A stretch of 64,000 bases of DNA, taken from positions 6,444,689-6,508,688 of the forward strand of contig BTRK01000002.1 in the NCBI GenBank assembly GCA_036245805.1. Direction: 5' to 3'. Under the pieces are notes generated by a model. That model did no database searches and had not been told where the DNA came from. It was given only the letters and a program-made list of their open reading frames with translations. The position numbers and the translations under genes are program-made. Positions 11,791-23,472 of the stretch are shown piece by piece. This DNA comes from Pristionchus mayeri (lineage: Eukaryota; Nematoda; Chromadorea; Rhabditida; Neodiplogasteridae). The stretch's first letter is position 1; the number at the start of each line of letters is the position of its first letter.

Positions 11791-14700
11791 TTTGTTTCTG
11801 GATACCGCCATGGGTCCCCATGGGTCGATTCTTACCGAGCCGGTCTCTTAAGTACAACAAGCTAAACTCGTTCATCGGGCACTATAGTTCGTAATTCGGG
11901 CCACCGTCTCTTCATTTTACACACTCTTTCGACCGGTCGAATGACGAGAGAGTGTGTAGAATGAAGAGACCGTGGTTTCCTTTCTCGAACTCTTTCGGGC
12001 ACACTGTGCCGCCATTGTGGATTGGGGATGGTTTCGCAAGAAAATGTTCATTCTACATTATCTCTCATGTCGGATGAGAACTATGACGCAATGTCTTTGA
12101 TAGATCAGCATGACGTCATAGTTCTTATCCGACGCAAATGCACCTAGCCAAGTGCTACATGTATATGTTTTTACAACTCATATGGACTTCTACTTTCTAA
12201 ATTTGGAAATAAATTCCACTGTTATCTTCCTGCGTTATATTGAAAACATCAATTTTATGCAAAATATTGTGATTTTATGATCGTAGCACTTTCGGGGGGG
12301 GGGGGGGGGGTGACAATTGCTCAAACGACAATTGCTCAACTCGTTGCCGTTCGCTTACCATTTGACGCAGCGACATGGGAGTTGTTTCATTGTAACCAGT
12401 ATACGCACACCTACATTTGCATATATAAATCTTATTACCAGGCGATCTTGAGTTTCACTCCAAATCAACGACCAGGGGTTCATGGAATATGGATTTTCAT
12501 GAACCCCTATACGCTGAAACTCATGATCGCCTGGTAATAAGATTTATATATGCAAATGTAGGTGAGAGCACACTGGTAACAATGTAACATCTAACCAGTC
12601 GCTGCGCCAAATTGCAAGCGAACGGCGACGAGTTGAGCAATTGTCGTTTTAGCAATAGTCACCCTCCCGCACTTTCAAGTATCGTCCAAACGAAATATGT
12701 CCAACATAAAAGTTGTTCGAAATATTTTTATGAACATTTTGAGCACTCTGCCACCACTCTAGCTCAGCTGGGAGGTTTCATACAGTTATGCAAAATTTCA
12801 AAACCGTGAAATTCCTATAAGCCGGCTCTGAGACCAATAACCTATATTTTGGAACTCTTTTCTACAGTACATTATACCACTAAAATATGGTCGAGAAAAT
12901 GAAAACTTTTTGCAAATTGTTCCCGGCCACCTCCACTGCTTATGATACCCGTGATATATTAATATCCGGATTTCATAACACAGGCCCAAGACACTCCTCC
13001 CACCATAGCAAATGACCCGCGGTTCCCGTTGCTAGTTCAAACATGTCTGCTGGGTGGTCGATTCTTACGGAGCAGGTCTCTTAAATTATCTTGTTTATGG
13101 GCAAAGTAGAAATTTTTTTAGAAATGCAAAGACCACAAATTCAATTATTGGTTCGCAATATTATACAAAGAACACAGAAATATGTGCAAATCAGCCACAT
13201 ACTTTATTTTTATTTTATTTTTAGGGCCCATTTAAGGATTGCAGTCAATTTTCATTTCGACATTCCGAGGGCAGTCAATAAGGTAACGCGGAAAAGACTA
13301 TGGAAATTCAATCAACTCAGTTATTTCAAGATTAGTTTATCATTCGGAGCTTCATAAGATCTGTAAGAAGCAACGAGCGTTCTATAAAACAAGAACAGTT
13401 CAAATAGCATGAATAGGCAAAAATTGACGAATTCAATTATTGGTATGGAATATTCGCCACATACTCAAGCACGCATTAGATTAATTATATTGCAGTGCTT
13501 TAATCCGAACATGTGACAGACTTGATATGAATTTTCTGCCCAAACGAGGTGGGATTGTGTTCAATAATCACTCCCGTTTGACGATGAGTGAGGTATGTGC
13601 AAACAATGTAAGAGTTGGAGATCCTTTCTATCGAAAACATAAGATCGTCGAACAAGCTGAGAAAGCTGGCCCATTCTTCATTCGAAATCGTGCACTGCAG
13701 CCTTCTTTTGATAAATCCGGATATTAATATATCACGGGTATCATGAGCCAGTGGAGGTGGCCGGGAACAATTTGCAAAAAGTTTTCATTTTCTCGACCAT
13801 ATTTTAGTGGTATAATGTACTGTAGAAAAGAGTTCCAAAAATATAGGTTATTGGTCTCAGAGCCGGCTTATAGAATTTCACGGTTTTGAAATTTTGCATA
13901 ACTGTATGAAACCTCCCAGCTGAGCTAGAGTGGTGGCAGAGTGCTCAAAATGTTCATAAAAATATTTCGAACAACTTTTATGTTGGACATATTTCGTTTG
14001 GACGATAATTGAAAGTGCGGGAGGGTGACTATTGCTAAAACGACAATTGCTCAACTCGTCGCCGTTCGCTTGCAATTTGGCGCAGCGACTGGTTAGATGT
14101 TACATTGTTACCAGTGTGCTCTCCCCTACATTTGCATATATAAATCTTATTAACAGGCGATCATGAGTTTCAGCGTATAGGGGTTCATGAAAATCCATAT
14201 TCCATGAACCCCTGGTCGTTGATTTGGAGTGAAACTCAAGATCGCCTGGTAATAAGATTTATATATGCAAATGTAGGTGTGCGTATACTGGTTACAATGA
14301 AACAACTCTCATGTCGCTGCGTCAAATGGTAAGCGAACGGCAACGATTTTAGCAATTGTCGTTTGAGCAATTGTCACCCCCCCCCCCGAAAGTGCTACGA
14401 TCATAAAATCACAATATTTAGCATAAAATTGATGTTTTCAATATAACGCAGGAAGATAACAGTGGAATTTATTTCCAAATTTAGAAAGTAGAAGTCCATA
14501 TGAGTTGTAAAAACATATACATGTAGCACTTGGCTAGGTGCATTTGCGTCGGATAAGAACTATGACGTCATGCTGATCTATCAAAGACATTGCGTCATAG
14601 TTCTCATCCGACATGAGAGATAATGTAGAATGAACATTTTCTTGCGAAACCATCCCCAATCCACAATGGCGGCACAGTGTGCCCGAAAGAGTTCGAGAAA

Positions 14701-14890
14701 GGAAACCACGGTCTCTTCATTCTACACACTCTCTCGTCATTCGACCGGTCGAAAGAGTGTGTAAAATGAAGAGACGGTGGCCCGAATTACGAACTATAGT
14801 GCCCGATGAACGAGTTTAGCTTGTTGTGCTTAAGAGACCGGCTCGGTAAGAATCGACCCATGGGGACCCATGGCGGTATCCAGAAACAAA
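11791..14890. repeat. 3.1-kb inverted repeat with two arms of about 1.18 kb
   Basis: The left arm 11791-12973 is the near-perfect reverse complement of the right arm 13713-14890, around a 739-bp spacer with no gene seen. Each arm carries the same nested elements: a GAGTTCG-type hairpin MITE (about 11888-11985, mirrored at 14690-14795), a small GACGTCATAGTTCTTATCCG palindrome (12065-12136, mirrored near 14570-14640), and a foldback element starting with a poly-G run and TGACAATTGCTC (12285-12677, mirrored). The nested elements predate the inversion-duplication. Confidence 0.85.
12285..12677. mobile_element. foldback element within the arm (poly-G / TGACAATTGCTC ends)
   Basis: The ends GGGTGACAATTGCTC and GGGTGACTATTGCT are inverted relative to each other. 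Internally, CCTACATTTGCATATA and its complement plus CAGGCGATC repeats make the whole 390 bp fold on itself. The poly-G run at the left end is 17-18 long here and shorter in the mirrored arm. Confidence 0.65.
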
Positions 14891-16378
14891 TTCTGATCGA
14901 AATCGAAGAGGTCGATGTCCGGCCTGTCCTGGAGTCTTACCGAGCCGGTCTCTTAATTAAGGTTGCCGGCTTCGTGAGAACATCCCAGAATAGAGATCTG
15001 CAATTCAAACTATTCGTGTTTCACCGTCTTTCAAGAGGGCAGTCGTGCGCATTTATTGCTACTCTAAAATGGTTATTGTCAAAATTGTCATTGTGACAGG
15101 ATTACGAGAGCCCTTATCAGTCACTTTATTACACCTCCTAATGTTTTTTTATTCAATGGCTGGATCACAGTCCCCTTCATTTAGCATGCTAACTCCCTCT
15201 TCAGACAAGCTGCTCAGAGCAAAAATGGTTACTGCTTGACAATGACATCAGATAATTCATTATATTACATATTTACATACAATCAACATTTAAGTTTTGC
15301 CAGAAAAAAGGATGGGCTGGCTATTTATTGCATGTATTCAGATGTTTCCATTCATTGGCTGGAATGGCTCCCGTCATTCTGTTCGGTTTTTTGACCAGAC
15401 ATGATAGAGAGCACGTGAAATATAATTATTACTTAGGATTGCCTAATCAGTAAATTTATATATTTGCACAATTTAGATTTTGAAGGTTTGCCAGAAGCGG
15501 GGGAGATACTGGCCACTGTATTTGCATTGCCTCTTGCGTATCTCATCAATGGCTGGGGTAAATCTCGTAATTCTGCGTGATTTTCACATGAGCTTAAGTT
15601 AGCATAATCCACAAGATTACTTATTGTTGTCATTGAAGTATTGCCAAAATAGGAAGGAATGGTTCAGCCACTTGTGCATGTCCAGTTGATAGTGTTCATT
15701 CAATGTCTCTTCTGAGCGCACATAATAAGAGACATTATGAGAGATTATCTGAGCGGATTCACATACACCCGTACAACAAAAAATAGATTTCTCTGAAAAT
15801 ACGTCTCACGGGTCAGTTTCTCACGTAGAGAAAGAAAATCGACCTTAGGAAGTCGTATCTATGACCCCTCATTCTCTGCCGTGCGCCGAAGTGGGCGGTC
15901 GGTTTTGAAAACTTTTGAACGGCTCATCTAAACCCCACACTTGTATAGTTTATCTGAAAGATCTCGACGAGATAAGCATTTTTACTGTTGAAAGTGAAGA
16001 GCTAGCTCATCTACAAAAAAAGTTATGCCCGGTTGAATTTTTAAATTGGCCGCCTTGAAAAATTTTATTCCAGCTGGGGGTTTTTAAAGAATTTCATTGA
16101 ATTCCTCGTCAAAAGATAGTATAGAATGTCGGAAGTTCGTTCCTAATCGCGGTGCCCCAAGGGATCAAATTATGCGCCAAAGAGCTCGGGTTTCTATGAT
16201 TTCGAGCTAAAAAATCGGTTTTTTGAGTTAAACTTTTTTAGATCGAACCTTCGTGAGCTGTAATGTCCGAAATTTGGATTCTACGTGTAAAACTACACCA
16301 GAAAATCAATTTTTCTTGAAAATTTGTGACATCATTTTTTCGGCTTTTTCGACCTCAAAAATATGAAATTGTTTCCAC
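14891..16378. other. intergenic DNA with dispersed-repeat similarity
   Basis: No gene was recognised. The segment 15000-15240 (TTCAAACTATTCGTG, AAGAGGGCAGT, TCAATGGCTGG) resembles 25255-25450, and pieces near 15480 resemble 25985-26045, so this is an old dispersed repeat. The word TTACCGAGCCGGTCTCTTA at 14938 is also at 11832 and, inverted, at 14830. Confidence 0.4.
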
Positions 16379-16878
16379 NNNNNNNNNNNNNNNNNNNNNN
16401 NNNNNNNNNNNNNNNNNNNNNNNNNNNNNNNNNNNNNNNNNNNNNNNNNNNNNNNNNNNNNNNNNNNNNNNNNNNNNNNNNNNNNNNNNNNNNNNNNNNN
16501 NNNNNNNNNNNNNNNNNNNNNNNNNNNNNNNNNNNNNNNNNNNNNNNNNNNNNNNNNNNNNNNNNNNNNNNNNNNNNNNNNNNNNNNNNNNNNNNNNNNN
16601 NNNNNNNNNNNNNNNNNNNNNNNNNNNNNNNNNNNNNNNNNNNNNNNNNNNNNNNNNNNNNNNNNNNNNNNNNNNNNNNNNNNNNNNNNNNNNNNNNNNN
16701 NNNNNNNNNNNNNNNNNNNNNNNNNNNNNNNNNNNNNNNNNNNNNNNNNNNNNNNNNNNNNNNNNNNNNNNNNNNNNNNNNNNNNNNNNNNNNNNNNNNN
16801 NNNNNNNNNNNNNNNNNNNNNNNNNNNNNNNNNNNNNNNNNNNNNNNNNNNNNNNNNNNNNNNNNNNNNNNNNNNNNN
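16379..16878. other. assembly gap (500 N)
   Basis: Exactly 500 undetermined bases, directly before 1.6 kb of pyrimidine-only repeat. A round number like this usually marks an unknown gap length, so the size of the missing sequence cannot be taken literally. Confidence 0.95.
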
Positions 16879-17331
16879 CTCTCGTCCCCTCTCTCACTCT
16901 CTCTCCCCATCTCACCCGCTATCCCTCTCTCCCTAAATCCCTCCATCTCTCTCTCACTCTCTCCCTCCCCCTCTCACCCCCTCTCTCCCCCCCCCTCTCT
17001 CTCACCCTCTCCCCTCCCTCTTTCTCCTTCTATCTCCCATTCTCCCTCTATCTCCTTCTCTCTCCCTTTCCCTCTCTCTCCATCTATATCCCTCTCTCCC
17101 TCTCTCCCTCTATCTTTCTCCATCTATCCCTCCCCCTCTCTCACCCTCTCTCCCCCTCTCTCCCCCCTCTCTCCCTCCCTCTCTCTCACCCTCTCTCCCT
17201 CCCTCTCTCTCCTCATATATTCCATTTTCCCTCTATCTCCCCCCTCTCACTCTCTCCCCATCTCACCCTCTATCCCTCTCTCCTTCTCTCCCTCCCTCTC
17301 TCTCACCCCATTTCTCCCTATCTCCCTCTCC

Positions 17332-17362
<31 letters not shown>

Positions 17363-18500
17363 CCGCTCACCCTCTCTCCCGCTCTTCCTCTCTCCCCCCT
17401 ATCACTATCTTCCCAGCTCTCCCTCTATCCCTCTCTCCCTCTCTCCTTCCCTCTCTCTCACACTCTCTCTCACCCTCTCTCCCTCCCTCTTTCTCCTCCT
17501 ATTTCCCATTCTCCCTCTCTCCCCCTCTCACTCTCTCCCCATCTCACCCGCTATCCCTCTCTCCCTAAATCCCTCCATCTCTCTCTCACTCTCTCCCTCC
17601 CCCTCTCTCACCCTCTCTCCCCCCCCCTCTCTCTCACCCTCTCTCCCTCCCTCTTTCTCCTTCTATCTCCCATTCTCCCTCTATCTCCTTCTCTCTCCCT
17701 TTCCCTCTCTCTCCATCTATATCCCTCTCTCCCTCTCTCCCTCTATCTTTCTCCATCTATCCCTCCCCTCTCCTCTCCCCCTCTCTCCCCCTCTCTCCCC
17801 CCTCTCTCCTCCCTCTCTCTCACCCTCTCTCCCTCCCTCTCTCTCCTCATATATTCCATTTTCCCTCTATCTCCCCCCTCTCACTCTCTCCCCATCTCAC
17901 CCTCTATCCCTCTCTCCTTCTCTCCCTCCCCCTCTCTCACCCGCTCTCCCTCCCTCTGTCTCACCCTCTCTCACTCCCTCTATCTCACCCTCTCTCCCTC
18001 CCTCTTTATCCTTCTATCTCCCATTCTCCCTCTATCTCCTTCTCTCTCCCTTTCCCTCTCTCTCCATCTATATCCCTCTCTCCCTCTCCCCTCTCTCCCC
18101 TCCCCCCTCGCTCCCTCTATCTCTCTCTCCCTCTATCTTTCTCCATCTATCCCTCCCTCTCTCTCACCCTCTCTCCCCCTCTCTCCCCCCTCTCTCCCTC
18201 CCTCTCTCTCACCCTCTCTCTCTCCCTCTCCCTCTCTCCTCATATATTTCATTTTCCCTCTATCTCCCCCCTCTCACTCTCTCCCCATCTCTCCCTTTAT
18301 CCCTCTCTCCTTCTCTCTCTCCCCCTCTCTCACCCTCTCTCCCTCCCTCTGTCTCACCCTCTCTCACTCCCTCTATCTCACCCTCTCTCCCTCCCTCTTT
18401 ATCCTTCTATCTCCCATTCTCCCTCTATCTCCCTCTCCATCCCTCTCTCAATCTATCCTGTCTCCTTCTCGCCTTTCCTACTCTCCCTCTCGTTTTCGAA
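16879..18500. repeat. polypyrimidine (CTCTCC)-type satellite with higher-order copies
   Basis: The strand is almost entirely C and T with scattered A. The phrase CTCATATATTCCATTTTCCC recurs near 17212, 17846 and 18238 (the last with one change), and TTCTATCTCCCATTCTCCC near 17025, 17660, 18010 and 18405. This shows larger repeats of roughly 350-635 bp inside the simple sequence. Long open frames here are compositional artefacts. Confidence 0.9.
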
Positions 18501-18512
18501 TGTTTTTCACCA

Positions 18513-19556
18513 TTCTTGAAGCTTTAGAAAATTTTCGAACATTCTAGAAGCTTTGGAACATTTTCGAACTTTCTGGAACATTCTAGAAGCTTTGGAACAT
18601 TTTCGAACTTTCTGGAACATTCTAGAAGCTTTGGAACATTTTCGAACTTTCTGGAACATTCTAGAAGCTTTGAAACATTTTCGAACTTTCTGGACATTCT
18701 AGAAGCTTTGGACCCTTTTCGAACTTTCTGGAACATTCTAGAAGCTTTTGAACATTTTCGAACTTTCTGGAACATTCTAGAAGCTTTGGAACATTTTCGA
18801 ACTTTCTGGAACATTCTAGAAGCTTTGGAACATTTTCGAACTTTCTGGAACATTCTAGAAGCTTTGGAACATTTTCGAACTTTCTGGAACATTCTAGAAG
18901 CTTTGGAACATTTCGAACTTTCTGGAACATTCTAGAAGCTTTGGAACATTTTCGAACTTTCTGGAACATTCTAGAAGCTTTGGAACATTTTCGAACTTTC
19001 TGGAACATTTTAGAAGCTTTGGAACATTTTCGAACTTTCTGGAACATTCTAGAAGCTTTTGAACATTTTCGAACTTTCTGGAACATTCTAGAAGTTTGGA
19101 AAATTTTCGAACTTTCTGGAACATTCTAGAAGCTTTGGAACATTTTCGAACTTTCTGGAACATTTTTGAAGCTTTGGAACATTTTCGAAGATTCTGGAAC
19201 ATTTTAGAAGCCTTGAAACATTTTCGAACTTTCTGGAACATTCTAGAAGCTTTTGAACATTTTCGAACTTTCTGGAACATTCTAGAAGCTTTTGAACATT
19301 TTCGAACTTTCTGGAACATTCTAGAAGTTTGGAAAATTTTCGAACTTTCTGGAACATTCTAGAAGCTTTGGAACATTTTCGAACTTTCTGGAACATTTTT
19401 GAAGCTTTGGAACATTTTCGAAGATTCTGGAACATTTTAGAAGCCTTGAAACATTTTCGAACTTTCTGGAACATTCTAGAAGCTTTTGAACATTTTCGAA
19501 CTTTCTGGAACATTCTAGAAGCTTTTGAACATTTTCGAACTTTCTGGAACATTCTA
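18513..19556. repeat. 39-bp satellite; each unit carries a perfect heat-shock element
   Basis: About 27 tandem units of 39 bp. Most contain five contiguous alternating pentamers (CGAAC, TTTCT, GGAAC, ATTCT, AGAAG), that is nGAAn/nTTCn repeated without a gap, the HSF trimer recognition pattern. A few units have single-base changes (for example ATTTT for ATTCT). A six-unit block is duplicated (19093 and 19326, offset 233 bp). Because 39 is a multiple of three, both strands stay open in several frames; these frames are not genes. Confidence 0.9.
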
Positions 19557-20000
19557 GCTTTGACACATGACGATTTATCGATTGGTATACTGTAGATGTC
19601 CTAATGTCAATTATTGATTGGTTTATGGTAATTCAAATATCAAAGATCAAAATCATAAATCTGACCCACGGAATAATAGGTGACCCATGGCTAATTATCG
19701 ATTGGTATACGGTAGTCGACCCAATGCTAATTATTGATTGGTTTATGGTAATTCAAATATCAAAGATCAAAATCATAAATCTGACCCACGGAATAATAGG
19801 TGACCCATGGCTAATTATCGATTGATATACGGTAGTCGACCCAATGCTAATTATTGATTGGTTTATGGTAATTCAAATATCAAAGATCAAAATCATAAAT
19901 CTGACCCACGGAATAATAGGTGACCCATGGCTAATTATCGATTGATATACGGTAGTCGACCCAATGCTAATTATTGATTGGTATACGGTAATCGTTCGAT
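19557..20000. repeat. 120-bp tandem repeat, about 3.5 copies
   Basis: The unit includes TGACCCATGGCTAATTATCG, ATTGGTATACGGTAG and CAAAGATCAAAATCATAAAT. Copies at 19681, 19801 and 19921 differ by only single bases at an exact 120-bp offset. It directly abuts the 39-bp satellite. Confidence 0.9.
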
Positions 20001-20252
20001 GCCTTCATCAGTCCCTCCCCTCCTTATTTCACAATCTCCCTATTTCGCAATCCGGAGACACGGAATCACACAGCGCTTTATATATAGGTAATGATATTTA
20101 CTGTTGCTACTTTACGTTGCCTTTTGGAATTTCGTCCGTAAAGTGGGAAGGACAATTTTTGTTTTGTTTGGTACTCAGATCTTGGTACTCAAATGTTGGT
20201 ATTTAAAATACAAGACGACAGTAGATGACAAGAGTATGACTGCATTATGCAG

Positions 20253-20453
20253 ATGACGAATTCGATGCGCAAGAATGTGCACTTCACGGCCAACGAGAAC
20301 GTTCTTCGGGGCTTCTTGAGCAGCATGGCCGCTCATCACAGCTACTTCTTCGAGAATCCCTCGGCGCTGATCCATGCTGCGTCCCGTGCAAAACTAACCA
20401 GTTGGGGGCGTCTATGGAGTCCTAAACCAGTGATCCGAGTAGTGATTCTCTAG
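20253..20453 (+). pseudogene. F-box family gene, last exon only
   Basis: After TTATGCAG, ATG opens 66 codons (MTNSMRKNVHFTANENVLRG, then HSYFFENPSALIHAASRAKL) matching the last exon at 29060 (MSSSMAKNVNFTAFEYVLRD, then LFEDASTLRHVATREML). No upstream exons of this copy remain: the sequence before it is satellite and the gap. It is the tail of another family member whose front was lost or replaced by repeat DNA. Confidence 0.65.
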
Positions 20454-20495
20454 TGATTCTGCTGTAGAGAGATGCGATCTGGCGACTGTTCACTA

Positions 20496-20603
20496 GAGTT
20501 CGTAATTCGGGCCACCGTCTCTTCATTTCTCACACTCTCTCGGCCGGTCGAGAGGCGAGAGAGTATGGGAAAGGAAGAGACCGTGGTTTCATTTCTCGAA
20601 CTC
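20496..20603. mobile_element. hairpin MITE, GAGTTCG family (TA target)
   Basis: 108 bp with ends GAGTTCG and CGAACTC, flanked by TA at 20494-20495 and 20604-20605. It has the same length and layout as the copy at 3910. The inner stem is CACTCTCTCGGCC / GGCGAGAGAGT. Confidence 0.8.
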
Positions 20604-20679
20604 TACTGCTCACTCTTTGATCTGCGGAGACACGTTTAGATATATATATATATATATATATTTTATACTTGTGTGTATA

Positions 20680-23472
20680 CAGTATCGCCGGAAAGTATTG
20701 GCCAGCTTTTTCTTTTCGTCATAGTTTGTGAACCACTCGAGATATTGAGCTAAAAATTGAACTGGAAATAGCAAATCTAATGGGGAACAATCTGCTCTTA
20801 TTGCGAACTTATGCAAATTTCTCATACTTGCGTAGTGATGACACAATCGCACATACCTTTTTCGAAAAATTATATTTCTTATAAGAAAATTTTCCTACAC
20901 CTGAAATTTCTTGTGTATTGTCCCGGTAGACACCGTTGAAGTTTGAAGTATGAATTTGCCCATGTATCTCTCACACCATGTGTCTTATCACTCGTCGTCA
21001 TTTGTTGCCAGGCTATAAAAGCCCATGTCGCCTCTAATCGAGGTCGTTCAGTGCTCATGAGATAAAGTCATCTTCTCCCCTACTTCGCTCTCCCTACTCC
21101 ACAGAGACCGGCAAAGGGACCGTTCCCCCTTTGACCAGTAGATGGAGGTCCTCGGGTTGAGGAGAAAGGACCGGACGGATCGCTACACCACGTCCGATCT
21201 CCAGGGCGGAGTTCTAGCCTCCCCCACCCCTGGCGCGGGACCGTCAGGGTCAACCCCGTCCAACCACCCCTACCGACTACACGATGACGACTATTGGAGC
21301 TAGGAGAAACTCGAATCTCCGTCAACGCTACAGGTCGACACCGATCGCCTTCGAGTGGAGCAACCAAGTGAATCATTGCCTCCGACTGATCGCCGCTGGA
21401 AACGACGTATATTGCCTAGTGATCGAAGATGGGCCTGCTACAATGGACGCCGTCGAGCAGTCGCCTTCGATAAGGAATGGCACAGTTGGTTGATTCATCG
21501 ATTGATTTTATTGTTTAGTAGTAGGTCGTGGTTGTTATGCAGGATATTGTAAGATCAGGAGTGAGGGAGAGTAGCTAGGGACTGATCGACCGCTAGGTTT
21601 TTATGTTTGATTTTCAATCAGTACTCTAATAGTTTTCCTAGCATTCTCCATTCTAGCGCTCGTGATGGGCGGTCGTCCCTGACCCCGCTCTTTTCCGACC
21701 TAGTTTGGGGAATCCTCTCCCGTCAGCTTGGGCAACCCGGAGAGTATCGCCTACTTGGTACACTTCAAGAGGAGGAGCACGGACGGATTCCCATCGTCTC
21801 GAGTGATCTACCGTCAAGAAAGCCCCGCTGTCTGCGTTGTGAGTTCCTAACCGGCGCAAGTCAGGTGTTCGGCGGCAGGATGATCTACTTCGATGCTCAA
21901 CGGAGATCCGTCACGATCGTCCCTACAGTTGACCAGAGAAGCCAAAGAAGATCCCATCCCTTGACCTAACGACGCTCTGAGACCGAAGATCCCCATTCCC
22001 TCCACACTGAAGTCACCCTCCTGCAGGACCATTGTGCCTGACGTCAGGATAAATATAAATATAAATAAATATGACTCTAATAGTTTTCCTAGCTATATTC
22101 ATTGTTGGATTGTATTATAGACGCTGAGGGCAGCGTATCTTTCCATCGAACGGGGGGATGTCACGGTAGACACCGTTGAAGTTTGAAGTATGAATGTGCC
22201 CATGTATCTCTCACACCATGTGTCTTATCACTCGTCGTCATTTGTTGCCAGGCTATAAAAGCCCATGTCGCCTCTAATCGAGGTCGTTCAGTGCTCATGA
22301 GATAAAGCCATCTTCTCCCCTACTTCGCTCTCCCTACTCCACAGAAACCGGCAAAGGGACCGTTCCCCCTTTGACCAGTAGAGTATTGAGACATGTCGTA
22401 GGACTACCCAGAAAATAAGTTTCTGCGACTCCGAGCCTCGTTGTTGCAGCGGCTGCAAATTGAAGGCTGAAAACGCATAACTCTGCTTCTAGAGAAGCTA
22501 GAGACTAGTCCAAAGCAGAAATATGGTCGCAATCATGACCCCAGATGATCCTGAAAGTTTGGTATTCATTGGTTTTCATTTTTCTTCAGGGCGCAAAAAG
22601 TCACTTTTTCGCATTTCCGAACTTTGGCCGATTACCATTTCAAGAGTTCATTAGCATAAAATGCGGCTCCTGGGCAGGAAGTTGCAAAAACCATCCAAGA
22701 ATCGATTCCCAACTTTTGGTAGACTTGGGTTCTCGTTCCGGTCCTCGGTGAGTGATTTACGGACGCGCGCTCCTCTCGTGCCCACTGCATTTCCCTACAC
22801 GACGAGAGAGCGGTGGGCGAGCGGCGCGAAGAGAGATCGTGCGTTTCGAGAAGGTCGCGCGTCGGTAAATCGCTTGCCGCGGACCGGAAAGCGAACCCAA
22901 GTCTACCAAAAGTTGGGAATCGATTCTTGGATGGTTTTTGCAACTTCCTGCCCAGGAGCCGCATTTTATGCTAATGAACTCTTGAAATGGTAATCGGCCA
23001 AAGTTCGGAAATGCGAAAAAGTGACTTTTTGTGCCCTGAAGAAAAATGAAAACCAATGAATACCAAACTTTCAGGATCATCTAGGGTCATGATTGCGACC
23101 ATATTTTTGCTTTGGACTAGTCTCTAGCTTCTCTAGAAGCAGAGTTATGCGTTTCAGCCTTCAATTTGCAGCCACTGCAGCAACGAGGCTCGGAGTCGCA
23201 TCAACTTGAAAATTATTTTCTGGGTAGTCCTAGGACATGTCTCAATACCCATGCAATTTCAGGTGTAGGAAAATTGTCTTATAAGAAATAGAATTTTTCG
23301 AAAAAGTGATGTGCGATTGCGTCATCACTACGCAAGAATGAGAAATTTGCATAAGTTCGCATTAACAGCAGATTGTTCCCCATTAGACTTTCTATTTCCA
23401 GTTCAATTTTTAGCTCAATATCTCGAGTGGTTCACAAACTATGACGAAAAGAAAAAGCTGGGGGCGATACTG
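20680..23472. mobile_element. Tc1-like palindromic element hosting an LTR element
   Basis: The ends are CAGTATCGCC and its complement, flanked by TA (20678-20679, 23473-23474). Without the nested LTR element the palindrome is about 1.3 kb, with arms of about 590 bp around a GC-rich centre (22740-22880). Internal blocks (GTAGTGATGA near a GCAAT or CAATCGC word, CTGGGTAGTCCT) recur in the palindrome at 46633-47633, so the two belong to one superfamily. No transposase was seen. Confidence 0.8.
20919..22382 (+). mobile_element. short LTR retroelement (TRIM-like), no protein genes
   Basis: Two 224-bp direct repeats (20919-21142, 22159-22382) begin TGTCMCGGTAGACACCG and contain a TATA-like GGCTATAAAAG. 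The element is flanked by a 4-bp duplication GTAT (20915-20918, 22383-22386). TGGAGGTCC, a primer-binding-like start, follows the left repeat, and a purine tract (GGGGGGA) precedes the right one. The roughly 1-kb interior has short frames but no reverse transcriptase, protease or integrase motif. The element is therefore non-autonomous and must have been moved by another element's enzymes. Confidence 0.8.

Noticed and set aside
16879..18527. Long Ser/Pro/Leu frame
   Set aside because: Polypyrimidine composition removes stop codons; part of the frame runs through the N gap.
18524..19595. Repetitive 13-residue-period proteins on both strands
   Set aside because: Artefact of a 39-bp (3 x 13) satellite. 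Several frames on both strands are open at once, and the binding-site spacing explains the conservation better.
18513..20000. CRISPR-like regular repeats
   Set aside because: The units are directly tandem without unique spacers and the genome is eukaryotic.
20919..22382. A virus-derived insertion or coding retroelement
   Set aside because: No reverse transcriptase, protease, integrase or envelope-like motif in the roughly 1-kb interior; only LTRs and non-coding sequence were seen.
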